NCBI GenBank assembly: GCA_009667805.1
Contig: CM019064.1
Location: 383,050,549-383,114,548 of the forward strand
From: Leptobrachium leishanense
Taxonomy: Eukaryota > Chordata > Amphibia > Anura > Megophryidae
Direction: 5' to 3'
DNA: 64,000 nucleotides
Below the pieces are notes generated by a model, which was given only the letters and a program-made list of their open reading frames with translations, did not search any database and had not been told where the DNA came from. Shown piece by piece: positions 1 to 11,490 of this stretch. Numbering within the stretch: position 1 is the first letter of the stretch; the number at the start of each line of letters is the position of its first letter. The position numbers and the translations under genes are program-made.

Positions 1-2190
1 GGTTTGGTATCGGACGTTGTTGTAGGTGAAAATTTGGGATCTAGTGATCACCAATCAGTATGGTTTAATATAAGAACAGGGATGGAGCCGCACCACACAA
101 AAACAAAAGTTTTAGACTTTAAAAAAACAGATTTTTCTAAAATGAGATTTTGTGTGAATGAGTCCTTATCAGACTGGAGGAGTTTAAAGGGAGTCCAGGA
201 GAAATGGGATTATTTAAAGGAAGCATTATTGAAGGCCACAGGAAATTGCATTCGGCTTGTTAGCAAAAACAAAAAAGGGAAGAAACCACTGTGGTACTCT
301 GCAGAAGTGGCCAAAATAGTGAAGAACAAGAAGATAGCATTCAATAATTATAAAAAAACTCAGCGTGAAGAGGATAGGCAAACCTATAAGATTAGGCAGA
401 AAGAGGCAAAGCAATTTATAAGAGCTTCCAAAGCACATGCAGAAGAGAAAATAGCTCAGTCAGTAAAAAAGGGGGACAAAACATTTTTTAGATACATAAA
501 CGAGAAAAGAAAAGTAAAACAAGGATTAGTTAGATTAAAAACAAAGGAAGGAAGGTATGTAGAAGAGGATAAAAGTCTCGCTGACTGCCTCAATGAATAT
601 TTTTGTTCAGTCTTTGCAGAAGAAAAGGAAGGAAAGGGACCTCAGTTAGGAGAGAACACTAAAGAGACATTTACATATGAGTTTACAGAGGAGGAGGTTC
701 TAAAGCAGCTATCTAAAGTAAAGACAAATAAGTCAATGGGGCCTGATGGGATCCATCCTAAATTATTAAAAGAGCTCAGTGATGTAATAGCAAAACCGTT
801 AACAAGGATTGGTTAAATAAATCTGTTAACAGGAGTCGTCCCAGAAGACTGGAAATTAGCAAATGTTGTGCCCATTTACAAGAAGGGTAGTAGGGAGGAA
901 TCGGGGAACTATAGGCCAGTTAGTCTTACGTCAGTAGTGGGGAAATTAATGGAAACCATGTTAAAGGAAAGGATTGTTGAACATCTAAAAACACATAGAT
1001 TACAGGATCAGAAACAACATGGGTTTACCTCAGGGAGATCATGCCAAACTAATCTTATTGATTTTTTTGATTGGGTAACAAAAATAATAGACACAGGTGG
1101 TGCAGTAGACATTGCTTATTTAGATTTCAGTAAGGCTTTTGATACTGTTCCGCATAGAAGGCTTATCAATAAATTGCAATCTTTGAGCTTGGATTCCAAT
1201 ATTGTTGAATGGATTAGGCAGTGGCTGAGTGACAGACAACAGAGGGTTGTGGTAAATGGAGTTTATTCGGCGCAAGGTCTTGTTACCAGTGGGGTACCTC
1301 AGGGGTCAGTACTTGGACCCATTCTCTTTAATATTTTTATTAGTGATATTGCAGAAGGTATTAATGGAAAAGTATGTCTTTTTGCTGATGACACAAAGAT
1401 TTGCAACAGGGTTGACGTTCCTGGAGGGATCAGCCAAATGACAAATGATTTAGGTAAACTAAAAAAATGGTCGGAGTTGTGGCAATTGAGTTTTAACGTG
1501 GATAAGTGCAAGATAATGCACCTGGGACGTAAAAACCCAAGGGCTGAATATAGAATATTTGATACAGTCCTAACCTCAACATCTGAGGAAAGGGATTTAG
1601 GGGTCATTATTTCAGAGGATATAAGGGTAAGTAGTCAATGTAATAGAGCAGCAGGAAATGCTAGCAGAATGCTTGGTTGTGTAGGGAGAGGTATTAGCAG
1701 TAGGAAAAGGGAAGTGCTCATGCCACTGTACAGAGCACTGGTGAGACCTCACTTGGAGTACTGTGTGCAGTACTGGAGACCATATCTCCAGAAGGATATA
1801 GACATCTTAGAGAGAGTTCAGAGAAGGGCTACTAAAATGGTGTATGGCTTGAAGGAGAAAAGTTACCAGGAAAGGCTTAATGATCTTAACATGTACAGCT
1901 TGGAAAAAAGACGAGACAGAGGAGATATGATAGAAACATTTAAATACGTAAAGGGAATCCACAAGGTAGAGGAAGGGAGTATATTTAAAAGGAAACAAAG
2001 TAGCAAAACAAGAGGACATAGTCTTAGATTAGAGGGGCAAAGGTTTAAAAGTAACATCAGGAAGCATTATTTTACTGAGAGGGTGGTGGATACATGGAAC
2101 AGTCTTCCAGTAGAAGTGGTAGAGGCCAAAACAGTAATTGAATTTAAGCAAGCATGGGATAGGCATAAGGCTATCCTAAACAAAAGATAA
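1..2190 (+). pseudogene. LINE ORF2 endonuclease/reverse transcriptase with one stop codon
   Basis: Encodes the protein that nicks target DNA and reverse-transcribes the LINE RNA. The reading frame is open from the first base to 2190 except for one TAA at 814-816; the frame is identical on both sides, so there is no frameshift. The segment begins with the end of the APE-type endonuclease, whose SDH motif is at 43-51. Fingers-region RT motifs (SMGPDGIHP) lie near 735-765, then KAFDTVPH near 1132-1155, GVPQGSVLGPILF near 1291-1330, and the catalytic FADD at 1381-1392. A C-terminal region typical of CR1/L2 elements follows (YRALVRPHLEYC near 1723-1760). The 5' part is outside the window. One stop in 2.2 kb suggests a fairly young copy. 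It is not functional as read, unless the stop is polymorphic or a sequencing error. Confidence 0.88.
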
Positions 2191-2272
2191 ATCCAGGTCA
2201 AGTATCCATGTAATTGGGCAGACTAGATGGGCCGAAAGGTTCTTATCTGCCGACATTTTTCTATGTTTCTAA
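1..2272 (+). mobile_element. CR1-type LINE, 3' half, cut by the window edge
   Basis: Non-LTR retrotransposon copy open at the left edge. It contains the end of an endonuclease domain, a full reverse transcriptase, and a short 3' UTR of about 80 bases ending in a CTATGTTTCT-like tail, the kind of short terminal motif used by CR1 elements instead of poly(A). The 3' end abuts a TTAA-type MITE body at 2273, so this LINE probably inserted into that older repeat. The 5' UTR, any ORF1 and most of the endonuclease lie left of the window. L2 is the main alternative; the 3' tail favours CR1. Confidence 0.8.
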
Positions 2273-2566
2273 ATATAACCGCAAAGGCTCGCATAATAAA
2301 ATGTGAATAAAAAACACTTTACACGCTGTAGATGATTGAAAATTCTAATTTTATTGCATTTTTTGTTATAATATTCAGGCAGGACATGACGTATACATAT
2401 AATAATGATATATTATGAATCTGCCGAGTCTGCTCTACAGAACGATATATATGTCTGGGTCGTATAATAAAATGTGGCTTCAAATCGCGTTTAAACATGA
2501 TGAGCGAAACCGGTAAAAATGAGCTCAGCACACAGGGGTGAAATGGCGCAGCAGCGAAAGGGTTAA
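2273..2566 (-). mobile_element. TTAA-flanked piggyBac-like MITE fragment (family P)
   Basis: Reverse-complement copy of the sequence seen at 18146-18440 and partly at 54964-55650. Its intact terminus reads CAGCAGCGAAAGGG followed by TTAA at 2563-2566, the mirror of TTAACCCTTTCGCTGCTG at 18146. TTAA targets and CCC-type ends fit piggyBac. The other end is missing, replaced by the CR1 tail. Confidence 0.7.
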
Positions 2567-3011
2567 CCCATTCCAGACTTTTTACAAGGTGTTTCACCCT
2601 AAGCGCTGTTGAAAATTATGGAAATTTGGTTCACAATAAATGGCCATAAAGTGCTTAAGCCTGCCAACATCGCCAATGTATTCCACCTTATGGCAGGTCC
2701 TGTTCTTCTTACCTTATGACTACTATTATGGGATCAACTTACCGAGGACTGACTCCTTTCTGGAGCTTCCTGCAGTTCACGGTTAAACAGATCCTGTGGG
2801 TAGAACACCTCTGACAAGGAAGGGTACTTACCTGAGTGGTGTCAGTCCTTTTCATACAGAATACACAGGGAGGGTAGCACGCAACCTTTACAAAGCACAC
2901 AGTGTGGGTGCTTCTCAAGACAGTGTAATACAACAAACCAAGAAGAGAGCACACCAGCCAACACGCTCTTTTGAGTGCTCTCTTCCCGGTTTGTTATATA
3001 TATATTATATA
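2567..3011. other. Interval without recognised features
   Basis: No convincing ORF or repeat recognised. A hairpin-forming stretch pairs GAGAGCAC near 2945 with GTGCTCTC near 2980, next to an AT-rich tract (TATATA) that borders the hAT terminus. Confidence 0.5.
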
Positions 3012-3423
3012 TAGGGATGAGCCGAACACCCCCGAGTTCGGTTCGCATTCGAACTCGAACTTTTCAAAAGTTCGAACTTGAACACGAACTCAATACAAGT
3101 CAATGGGACTCAAAGTTAGATTTTTAGAGTGCCCTCCAAGAGGGCATATATGCTAGATATTTGCCATAAAAGGTGTATGGGGGTCCGGGTAGTGCCCTGG
3201 GGGACAGGAAACAAGGACAAAAAGTTAAAAAAAAATACGTTTTTAAAGGGACAGTGAGTTTTCCATGAAATAAGGGTTAAAAATAAAAACGAAAAATTCC
3301 TTCAAATATCGTGCCTAGGAGGTCCCCATAACCTGCCCGTGAAGTGGCGGATTTCTAGGATGTATAGAAACATTTAAAAACAAAAAAATGACGTTTCAAA
3401 TGACGGTAAACGGTTTTCCTTTA

Positions 3424-3849
3424 GGCTAGGGTCAGACTAACGCAGTATTAACGTGCGTCTAGCAGCACTAAATCACGGCCGTGCTAGCAGCAAATGACGT
3501 CCAATGCCAGGCAGCATACGAAGAACGGCCGCACAAAAGTGCGGCCGCACAACGCAAGTGGCAAACGATTGCATTTTTGCAAGAACGTAGAACTGCTAGT
3601 ACTGACGTACAGAGTGCGCTGCGTCCGCTAGCGGCGTGTGTGCGTGATTAGGAGACGTTAGACACTGCTAATGTCCGGCCAACATAACGTCCAGACACAA
3701 AAAGTGTTTTATTGATGATCCGTACAAAATCACAGACGAAGATGCGCATCGTATGACCGCTATCGCGTATTCCGTGAAAAAATGCGTCCATTTGTTCGAA
3801 TCCACTTTTTCACGGACAACGCGAAAAATGCGTTAGTCTGACCCTAGCC
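3424..3849. mobile_element. TWA-target MITE (family H), copy 1
   Basis: A 426 bp element with inverted termini GGCTAGGGTCAGACTAACGC and GCGTTAGTCTGACCCTAGCC, flanked by TTA at 3421-3423 and 3850-3852. The interior is CpG-rich and has no ORF. The 3 bp TTA/TAA target and GGC ends fit PIF/Harbinger. It sits inside the hAT element, so it is younger. Related copies are at 11681, 15612, 51733 and 55054. Confidence 0.8.
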
Positions 3850-3979
3850 TTAATCTATTCATAAACAACTGCTTGGGGCGGCAGCCTGTATAAAAAGACA
3901 GGCAGGGTTATTCAAAGAGATTCGAAAAGTCACCGCACATTCGGTGACTTTTCGTTCTCTTCAATTCGGTTCCTTTTGC

Positions 3980-4385
3980 CGAGTGCAGGGGTGGACCATG
4001 CGGTCCTATATTAAAAAGATGAATCTGGTAAAGGCGTCAGTGCACTCAAATATTGTGCCTTTGGTGCCAGGCCAGCAAGTGCCATCATACAGTAACCCCT
4101 CTGTGGTATTGTGGAAGAGTGCAGGGGTGGACCATGCGGTCCTATATTAAAAAGATATGAATCTGGTAAAGGTGTCAGTGCACCCAAATATTGTGGCAGC
4201 AAGTGCCTTCACACCGTAACCCTTTTGTGGTATTGTGGAAGAGTGCAGGGTTGGACCCTGCGGTTCAAAAAATTTAAATGATATAAATCTGGCAAAGGCG
4301 TCAGTGCAGCCAAATATTGTGCCTTTCATGGCAGCAAGTGCCTTCACACCGTAACCCTTTTGTGGTATTGTGGGAGAGTTCAGTG
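3980..4385. repeat. Three tandem ~130 bp repeats in the hAT 3' region
   Basis: The phrases GAGTGCAGGGGTGGACC, AATCTGGTAAAGGCGTCAGTG and TGTGGTATTGTGG recur at about 3980-4115, 4116-4245 and 4246-4385 with substitutions and a small deletion in the middle copy. They lie directly 3' of the hAT transposase stop on the minus strand. Confidence 0.85.
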
Positions 4386-4420
4386 CTGGAGGTTTTGTGA
4401 ATGCAGAAGACATCCCCGAT

Positions 4421-7336
4421 CTATTCCGTTACGTCAGCATCAGGGGATTGATAGCTGCTGATCCAGGACTGATTCATTTTTATAAATGTCAGCAGGTCTA
4501 CAGAGTCGGTGGACAGATGCACTCTTTTGTCTGTGACAAAACCTCCAGCGGCACTGAACGTCCTTTCAGAAAGCACGCTAGATGAAGGGCAACCTAGTAG
4601 CTGCATAGCATATTGGCTAAGTTCTGGCCAGTGATCCAATCTCAACACCCAGTAAGCCAGTGGATCATCTGCTGGAAAGGTATCCAGGTCTGCCCTTGCC
4701 CCTAGGTAGTCCTGCACCATATGGTGAAGACGCTGGCAATGGGTGCCTACATTTGACGACCCTGGGCGCCGTGGTCTAAAATTTTTTAAAAGGCATCAGT
4801 CAAGCGGCCCCGGCCTTCACCACTATTCTTCTGATCATCCGCAGCCTCAGAAGCACCTGTGTCATCACTTGGTAACCTACCAGTGCCTGGAAAGGTGTTA
4901 CCCAAGTGTCGCTTTAGAGCGTCCTCAAGTTTTTTCATCCTGTGCTCCCTCTGTGCAGGCAGGATGAGCTCTGCAACTTTACCCTTGTATCGTGGATCAA
5001 GAAGGGTTGCCATCCAGTAATGATCCCTCTCCTTGATAGCACGAATCCTGGGGTCCTTTAGCAGGCTTTGCAGGATAAGGGAGCCCATGCAGCGTAGGTT
5101 GGAGGTGGCATTAGCTTCCGAGTCTTCCTGGTCAATGAGGAGGATGACCGTATCGTGCACTTCCTCCTCCCAGCCACGTACTAGTCCTTGTGTTTCTGGG
5201 CACACAAAACCCTCCCTTGAGGAATCCCCACCTTCAATGCCACCACTACTTAAATATTCCTTCTCCTCCTCCTGTCTGATCTGAGGAGGACCCGCTGGAA
5301 TGTTGTCTGTGGAAAGACTGGAGTCTTCAGAGCTAGGGAAGGCCTCCTCTTCCTCCCACTGCTCTACCTCTAGAGCCACATCTATAATTCCCCGCAGAGT
5401 GTGTCCAGCAGGAACACTAAAGGAATTGTGTCACTGATGCATGCACTGTCCCTGCTCACCATCCTCGTTGTCTCCTCAAATGGTGACAGTACAGTGCATG
5501 CATCCTTGATCATCAGCCACTGCGGGGGGGGGGGGAATCCAAGTTGACCTGAACCTGTCCTTGTGCCATACTCACACAGGTACTCGTTGATGGCCCTCTG
5601 CTGCTTGTGCAGACGCTGCAGCATTGCTAATGTCGAGTTCCACCTGGTGGGCATGTCACAGATCAGACGGTTTGTGGGAAGTTGGAATTCTCATTGAATT
5701 TCTGCCAGGCGAACACTTACTGGGAATGACCGTCTGAAGTGGCTGCAGACTTTTGTCGCCTGGCTGAGAAGCTCTGCCAGCCCTGGGTACCTGGATAGGA
5801 AATGCTGTACCACCAGATTTAGGATGTGTGCTAGGCATGGTACATGCGTCAACTTACCCAGGTGTAGGGCGGAGAGAAGGTTGCTGCCATTATCACAGAC
5901 GACCATTCCCAGCTGAAGCTGGCGTGGTGTTAACCATCTCTGCCCCTGCCCCTGCAGAGCTGACAGAATTTCTGGCCCTGTGTGGCTCCTGTCCCCTAAA
6001 CAAACCAGCTCAAGCACAGTATGGCTTCTTTTTGCTTGAGTCATTGCATAGCCCCTGTCAGGCGTCGGTTTAACTGCCACTTCGCCAGAGACACAGAAGG
6101 AGGAGGAGGTGGAGCAGACAGACTCATACAAGCAGCTTTCTGGAGGCGTGGTGGATGAACAAGCGCCAGCACAGAGCCCCGTATTGGATCCCTCCCAGCT
6201 GCAATCAGAGTTACCCAGTGTGCCATGAAGGAAATGTAACGACCCTGTCCATGCTTGCTGGATCACGTGTCTAAAGTCACATGCACCTTGCTGCTGACTG
6301 CCTTTCCCAATGACTCAATAACATTGTCTTCCACGTGCTGGTATAGTGCTGGAATGGCCTTCCGTGAAAAGTAATGGCGTTTTGGAACATGCCACTGTGG
6401 TACAGCACATTCAGCAAATTCACGGAAGGGAGCAGAGTCCACCAGCTGGAAAGGCAGCAGCTGCAATGCGAGTAATTTTGCTAAGCTGGCATTTAGACGC
6501 TGTGCTTGGGGATGGTTGGGACTATCTTTTTTCTTACGCTGCAGCAGCTGGAGCAACGTAATCTGACTGCGTAAATCTTCAGCTGATGGGATGCTGTCAC
6601 AGTGTGAGGAAGGACCTGGTACATCCATTACTGTAGCATCATCCCTGTCAGTGGAGGTTGTAGGCAATGACGTGGCAGGACATACAGTGGGGGTAGAGAC
6701 AGATGAGGAGTAGGAGGACCTATGCAAAGTTTTGCGCCAACGGGATGCGTGGCAGGTGGTCATATGTCGCCTCAAGCACATGGTACCCAAGGGTCCGGTG
6801 TCTTTCCCACGCTTCAGCCTCATCTGACATAGATTACAAATAGCAACGATGGGGTCTGCTGCACATTTCTTAAAGAACTCCCAGACAGCAGAGTTCCTGC
6901 ATGTGTGCTTTGAGACAACAGCGCTCTGCACCTGAGCAGCTCTGATATCTGATGCCTTCGACTGGCTAGTGCTACGGTTGGTCATAGAGGATGTTGTGCC
7001 TCGTGTTTGTTGTGCCTCCTCCTCCTCACTTGACTCTGTTCAATCAGGCACCCAGGTGGAGTCAGTGACCTCATCATCATTGTCATCACCCCCTATCTCC
7101 TCGTCACTGGAGCCAACTTGGCAGTATGCTGCAGCTGCTGGGACAACATGAGTGCCAGTTATTTGTGTGTCATCACTGGCACCCCCTTCCTCTAGGTTGA
7201 TTATACTCCCTTCCTCAACCTCAGAGTTTGAATCAGAGCACTGTAGTTGCTGTGCATCCTCAAGCAGCATGTCACTCTCATTGTAGTCAAACAATTCATG
7301 CATGCGCTTTTGCGCAAAGAAGTTAATAGAGCCCAT
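4421..7336 (-). pseudogene. hAT transposase remnant (BED finger, hATC dimerisation domain)
   Basis: Encoded a cut-and-paste transposase of the BED-finger hAT type. Read from 7336 downward: an acidic N-terminus; a BED zinc finger around 6760-6850 (CNLC ... HMTTCH); a catalytic-core segment with CDNGSNLLSAL and a C-x-AH-x-LNL signature near 5840-5910; and a C-terminal hAT dimerisation block near 4450-4600 (SSSVLSERTFSAAGG ... DLLTFIKMN). Breaks: in-frame stops at 7040-7042, 6263-6265 (where family members usually have Trp after a conserved Asp-Thr) and 5691-5693, and frameshifts near 6040-6060, near 5380 and between 4721 and 4786. The start at 7336 is the first Met of the open frame and is uncertain. 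The protein cannot be made. Its similarity to ZBED host proteins is family-level only; the breaks argue against domestication. Confidence 0.85.
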
Positions 7337-7434
7337 AAAGTCGGATGTGCACCATCACACAGGACACACAGCATGCCTGACACAATGGCAATTTTCAAGC
7401 TGGGAAGAGGCTGCTCAGCCACGCCTCAGATTGG

Positions 7435-7490
7435 CTGAGCCTCATGGGAGTTGTAGTTCCAAAACATCTGGAGGGCCAAAGCTTGGTTTA
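7435..7490. mobile_element. Half copy of a palindromic hAT MITE (family C)
   Basis: Contains the motif TGTAGTTCCAAAACATCTGG followed by AGGGCCAA, the right half of a palindromic MITE seen whole at 26709-26827 and 29336-29442. Confidence 0.55.
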
Positions 7491-7599
7491 AAGCCTCACT
7501 GCTGGGAGTTTTATTGTTTTGCAGCTCTGTTATACACCTGCAGGCCTCTTACACATAACATAATGCTGCCCTAGGCCCAGTTGCCCAACGCCAGAACAG

Positions 7600-8060
7600 A
7601 CCCCTGTCACTGCGCCTCCAGGCACCGCTCTGCCCTGTTTACGTTGCTGTGGGGCGCAGTAAGAGGAGCACCGAGCACACTCACAGCCCTGTAATGGCCT
7701 CTGGTGACCGCACGGCTCGCTCTGCATCCGTGATTCATCCCACTGACTGATTTCCCCGAGCCGTCAATCACGGAATCAACTTCTGACTCCGCCCCAAAGC
7801 CACCCCTGTCCCCTCTCTCTCTCAGTAGCCCAGCCCCTTTCCCCTGGCAGCCCCGCCCCGACCCGCTGACAGTCAGCTGGCACTCTCGTACGTCACGAGA
7901 CGGGCGCGTGCCCCGCCCAGGCTGTTCTCGCGAGAGCGGAGTCTCGGGGGCGCCGCGCGCTGCTGAGTCGGTGGCTGGCCGAGGTGAGGGACACGGAGCG
8001 GAGACAGCGGAGCGTGGAAATCCGGTGAGAAGCTGCACGCCGCCCCCTCCCCGCCAGCCC
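7600..8060 (+). promoter_or_regulatory. CpG-island promoter and possible first exon of an unidentified gene
   Basis: A sharply GC- and CpG-rich block in an otherwise AT-rich window. It includes a CRE-like ACGTCAC near 7893, GC boxes (CCCCGCCC) near 7853 and 7911, and TCTCGCGAGA at 7926-7935. Two good splice-donor matches follow on the plus strand, GAG|GTGAGG at 7983/7984 and CCG|GTGAGA at 8024/8025. This is the layout of a TATA-less housekeeping promoter with a noncoding exon 1. No downstream coding exon was recognised, so gene identity and direction remain inference. A transcript in the other direction is also possible. Confidence 0.5.
7926..7935. promoter_or_regulatory. TCTCGCGAGA palindromic promoter motif
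   Basis: Perfect 10 bp palindrome TCTCGCGAGA inside the CpG island. In vertebrates this motif marks a class of CpG-island promoters and is bound by BANP (earlier attributed to ZBTB33/Kaiso). Its position about 50-100 bases upstream of the candidate splice donors fits a core-promoter role. Confidence 0.6.
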
Positions 8061-8418
8061 GCACACAAACACCCCCCTCCCGCGTGTAGCTCCCCACCAC
8101 GCCCTTAATACCCCAGAGGGAGAGTGAGAGGGCCCAAGTTGGGGAGCCGCCCCCTTCCAGAGCTAGAGTGACTGAGGAACGGGATGACCAATGGCGAGCT
8201 GCGCTTTTGCAGAGTGACGTGAAGGACAGCCAGTAGCGTGATGCGAGTAGGCGGGACTGAGAAAGTGATACGGGACAGAAGGGGATAACCCAGGCGAGTG
8301 AGCTGCGGCTTCACAGCCCGTGTCAGTTCGGCCCGTTCACCGGGGGCTGCTGTGTGTTCCAGCCTGACACACCAGACTACCACACGGCCAGGACTGACAG
8401 CACCGTGTGCCCTGACTG

Positions 8419-9310
8419 CCCCCCCCCGTGTCCCCATCCCCCCCCCCACATGCCCGGTGTGTCCCCATTCTCTGCCCCCCCCCGTGTCCCCATCCCCCCC
8501 CCACATGCCCGGTGTGTCCCCATTCTCTGCCCCCCCCCACATGCCCGGTGTGTCCCCATTCTCTCTCCCCCCCCATGCCCGGTGTGTCCCCATTCTCTCT
8601 CCCCCCCACATGCCCGGTGTGTCCCCATTCTCTCTCCCCCCCACATGCCCGGTGTGTCCCCATTCTCCCCCCCCCACATGCCCGGTGTGTCCCCATTCTC
8701 CCCCCCCCCCCACATGCCCGGTGTGTCCCCATTCTCTCCCCCCCCCCATGCCCGGTGTGTCCCCATTCTCTTGCCCCCCCCCCACATGCCGGTGTGTCCC
8801 CATTCTCTCTCCCCCCCCCATGCCCGGTGTGTCCCCATTCTCTCTTCCCCCCCCCCATGCCCGGTGTGTCCCCATTCTCTCTTCCCCCCCCCCCCCCATG
8901 CCCGGTGTGTCCCCATTCTCTCTTCCCCCCCCCCATGCCCGGTGTGTCCCCATTCTCTCTTCCCCCCCCCCATGCCCGGTGTGTCCCCATTCTCTCTTCC
9001 CCCCCCCCATGCCCGGTGTGTCCCCATTCTCTCTTCCCCCCCCCCATGCCCGGTGTGTCCCCATTCTCTCTTCCCCCCCCCCATGCCCGGTGTGTCCCCA
9101 TTCTCTCTTCCCCCCCCCCATGCCCGTGTGTCCCCATTCTCTCTTCCCCCCCCCATGCCCGGTGTGTCCCCATTCTCTCTTCCCCCCCCCCATGCCCGAT
9201 GTGTCCCCATTCCCCCCCCCCCACATGCCCGGTGTGTCCCTTCCCCCCCCCCTCACGTTCCTTGGTGTGTCCCCATTCTCCCCCCCCCCCCACATGACCG
9301 GTGTGTCCCC
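8419..9310. repeat. C-rich minisatellite, about 24 units of ~36 bp
   Basis: Tandem array whose unit has a variable C tract (about 6-15 C), then CATGCCCGGTGTGTCCCC, then ATTCTCTCT. I count 24 copies of the GTGTGTCCCC core. Units early in the array have ACATG and TCTCC variants and later ones CTCTTCC, a gradient typical of local unit spread. Long ORFs occur in several frames on both strands because the repeat lacks stops; they are not genes. On the minus strand each unit carries several G runs. Confidence 0.95.
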
Positions 9311-11261
9311 ATACAGGTCTGCGTGCTGTGGCCAGGCTGGCTGTCAGTGTGCCGCCCCCCCCCCCCATATGATCAGAAGGTAGAGGCGAGTCTCAAACGT
9401 GAAAAAGCCTGAAACCTCAGACCGACCTCTGCCTCCTGATTGCATGTGCGGTGCTCAGCCAGGGTCCCATGTGCTGCGGGGCTGAGCTTCAGGTGGAGGC
9501 TGTGTGTCAGTTACAAGCGCCATCAAGTTCTGTAGCGCTGTACAATGGGAGAGCGAATAACCAATATACGTACACTGAGCAGCAGGAGAGGAGCCAGCTC
9601 AGGAGCTTACAATCTGTCCATGTAAACCCTTCAGACATGTCTCTGCCGTATTTTATTATTATTCTTTTTTATTATTTTAGAGGCTTCTCCTTGGTATCAT
9701 TTTAAATACTTACCCCTGCCTGCAGCGCCCCCCCCCCTATGCATTTCTTGGCATTCCCTTTTTAGATTTCAGAGCACATTGATGAGCTTTAGGAATACTG
9801 TAAATGCCGTGTTCAGATGAAGCGGTTCGGGCTCAGCAGTTCATATCCGAATGCGTGTTATTCTCTGGTTTCCAGTGTTTCACTGAAGTTTTTCCGCCAC
9901 GTGAATTCCACGGCCTCATTGTGTACGCTTGCTGCACTTACACGTGACGGGTGCATCTAGGTCCCTCCTTTGCTTCTAGACGCATTATGACCTAGAGCCC
10001 GATTCCTACCTAAGCTACCGTCCGGCGCAATTGGTCAAACGCTCAAGTGTTAACTTAAAATCTCCTGCTGCTGTTCCGATGTTGCGGCTGCGCGCTGTAC
10101 GTCTCCTCTACTTTGTATAGGAGATGTTAGTTTGCAACTACCTCTAAGAGAGCGAGCCATTCCAACCAAGCTCATCGTGAAAAATGAATACAGACTTTGA
10201 AACCCTAGTTTGATTACGCAAAATCATTTAACGCCTCAATATTACCCTCCCCAAAAAAATCCCATACTTGCCTCGGGTCCTGTGGTGCAGACAGCGGCAC
10301 GATCCACAAGCCGTGAAAGACTGGGAACAAATAGTTCCCCGTGTCCTTCCGCGACTTTGTACAATCGAGCTCTAGCAGGGCGCCATGGAGCCCTAAGGAC
10401 TAGAGCCAACACTCATGGCGACACGCAGTGCTGCTATCATCTGCCTGCGGCTCGATATTATTCAGAGCTCAGCTGCAAATACAGCAGCTAGCTTGGATTA
10501 CGATCAATAAGAAGGAAGACCGTAAGGGAAGTCTGCTCGTGCTGATCTACTCCCTTACTGGCTCCCTTTTACCGTCTAGGACAGAATAGGTCTTCTAGGT
10601 TGCAGGTACTAATACCTGTGGCAAGCCCAAACTTAAACGCTGCAAACATTATCCCATTTTTAGTCTATTGCATTTTATTCATTAATTCTAAGGAATTTCA
10701 TTTTCTATTGAAGTGTCAGCGAGAGAATGGGGTTTAAAGCATAGCTTTTCATGCAGGAGCTTGTCTTCAAATTAAGAGCTTATTCGCCAGCAGTCGATGT
10801 TCACTTGTTGGAGCTACAGTTGGAGCTTGTCTGTCCACAGAATATTCAGCAGCTTAAAGTCCCCGAAAACACGTTGGACACCTGAGTATCGGTGCCCCAT
10901 TTATTCTTCTCAAAGAGTGCACTGCGGCTATTGTCCAGTCAGCGTTATTCTACCGTTGTCTACATCACCTATGAACAAACTCCTGCAGTTTGTAAAGTGG
11001 CGATATCTACTGAACTGTGATTAGAAATAATTCTGAACTTCGACTGAAACCTGGTTGAATCTACGTTCAGTAACTTGGGCAGAAGCTAAAATGGAAACGC
11101 TGGTAGAAGCCCCATTGAGACATGCGCTGGACAGGTTCAGCAGAAACTACTGTTAAGTTCGGCAATCTACAGTGTACGTTTCCCCACATGGAGAAATTAC
11201 CAGAGTTACACCTCTTGCTCCACTGATAATCACTGAAATACAACCACCTTTCTTTTCAGTT
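9311..11261. other. Mostly unique interval with one L2 fragment
   Basis: No gene recognised. A poly-C tract lies at 9352-9366. A GC-moderate stretch at about 9980-10490 has short ORFs without recognisable domains. The only repeat I can name is the LINE 3' piece at 9515-9640. Confidence 0.5.
9515..9640 (-). repeat. L2-like LINE 3' end fragment
   Basis: Contains GTAGCGCTGTACAATGGG and AGGAGCTTACAATCTG, the reverse complement of the L2-like 3' end seen best at 30862-31080. No coding part is attached. Confidence 0.6.
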
Positions 11262-11490
11262 ACATTTACAAGTATTTATAAAGCACCAACAAATTCCTTA
11301 GCGCTGTACAATTGGAGAGACAGAATAACAAATATACATACACGTTACACGGACAGAAGGAGAGGACCCTGCTCGAGAGCTTCAAATCTAAGAGAAGAGG
11401 GGTGACCCACTAAGTGAGGGTGAAGTGGCAGGTTGCAGGAGGGCTGAAAGGGAAGAGGAGCAGGAAGTGACAGTGGGGAGATAATGGAGT
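11262..11490 (-). repeat. L2-like LINE 3' fragment
   Basis: Begins with TTATAAAGCACCAACAAATT and TTAGCGCTGTACAAT, followed by the GACCCTGCTCGAGAGCTT-like segment and a GA-rich tract. It matches the longer copy at 36488-36935 in order and orientation. Confidence 0.65.

Larger units (their letters stand above)
3012..7340 (-). mobile_element. Decayed hAT transposon, minus-strand gene
   Basis: The left terminus is TAGGGATGAGCCGAAC at 3012, followed by alternating GTTCGAACTT-like subterminal motifs, the style of hAT ends. The body contains a TWA-target MITE (3424-3849), three ~130 bp tandem repeats and a minus-strand transposase remnant. I could not find a matching right terminus after 7336, so the 5' end of the element seems truncated and the right boundary is approximate. 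Confidence 0.7.

Noticed and set aside
4421..7336. Possibility of a domesticated ZBED host gene
   Set aside because: Multiple stops and frameshifts, and a transposon terminus on the 3' side, fit a dead transposase instead.
8105..9412. Long overlapping ORFs (up to 396 codons) on both strands, proline- or glycine-rich
   Set aside because: They lie over the C-rich minisatellite, which lacks stops in several frames. Proteins are pure translations of the repeat unit, so they are not genes.
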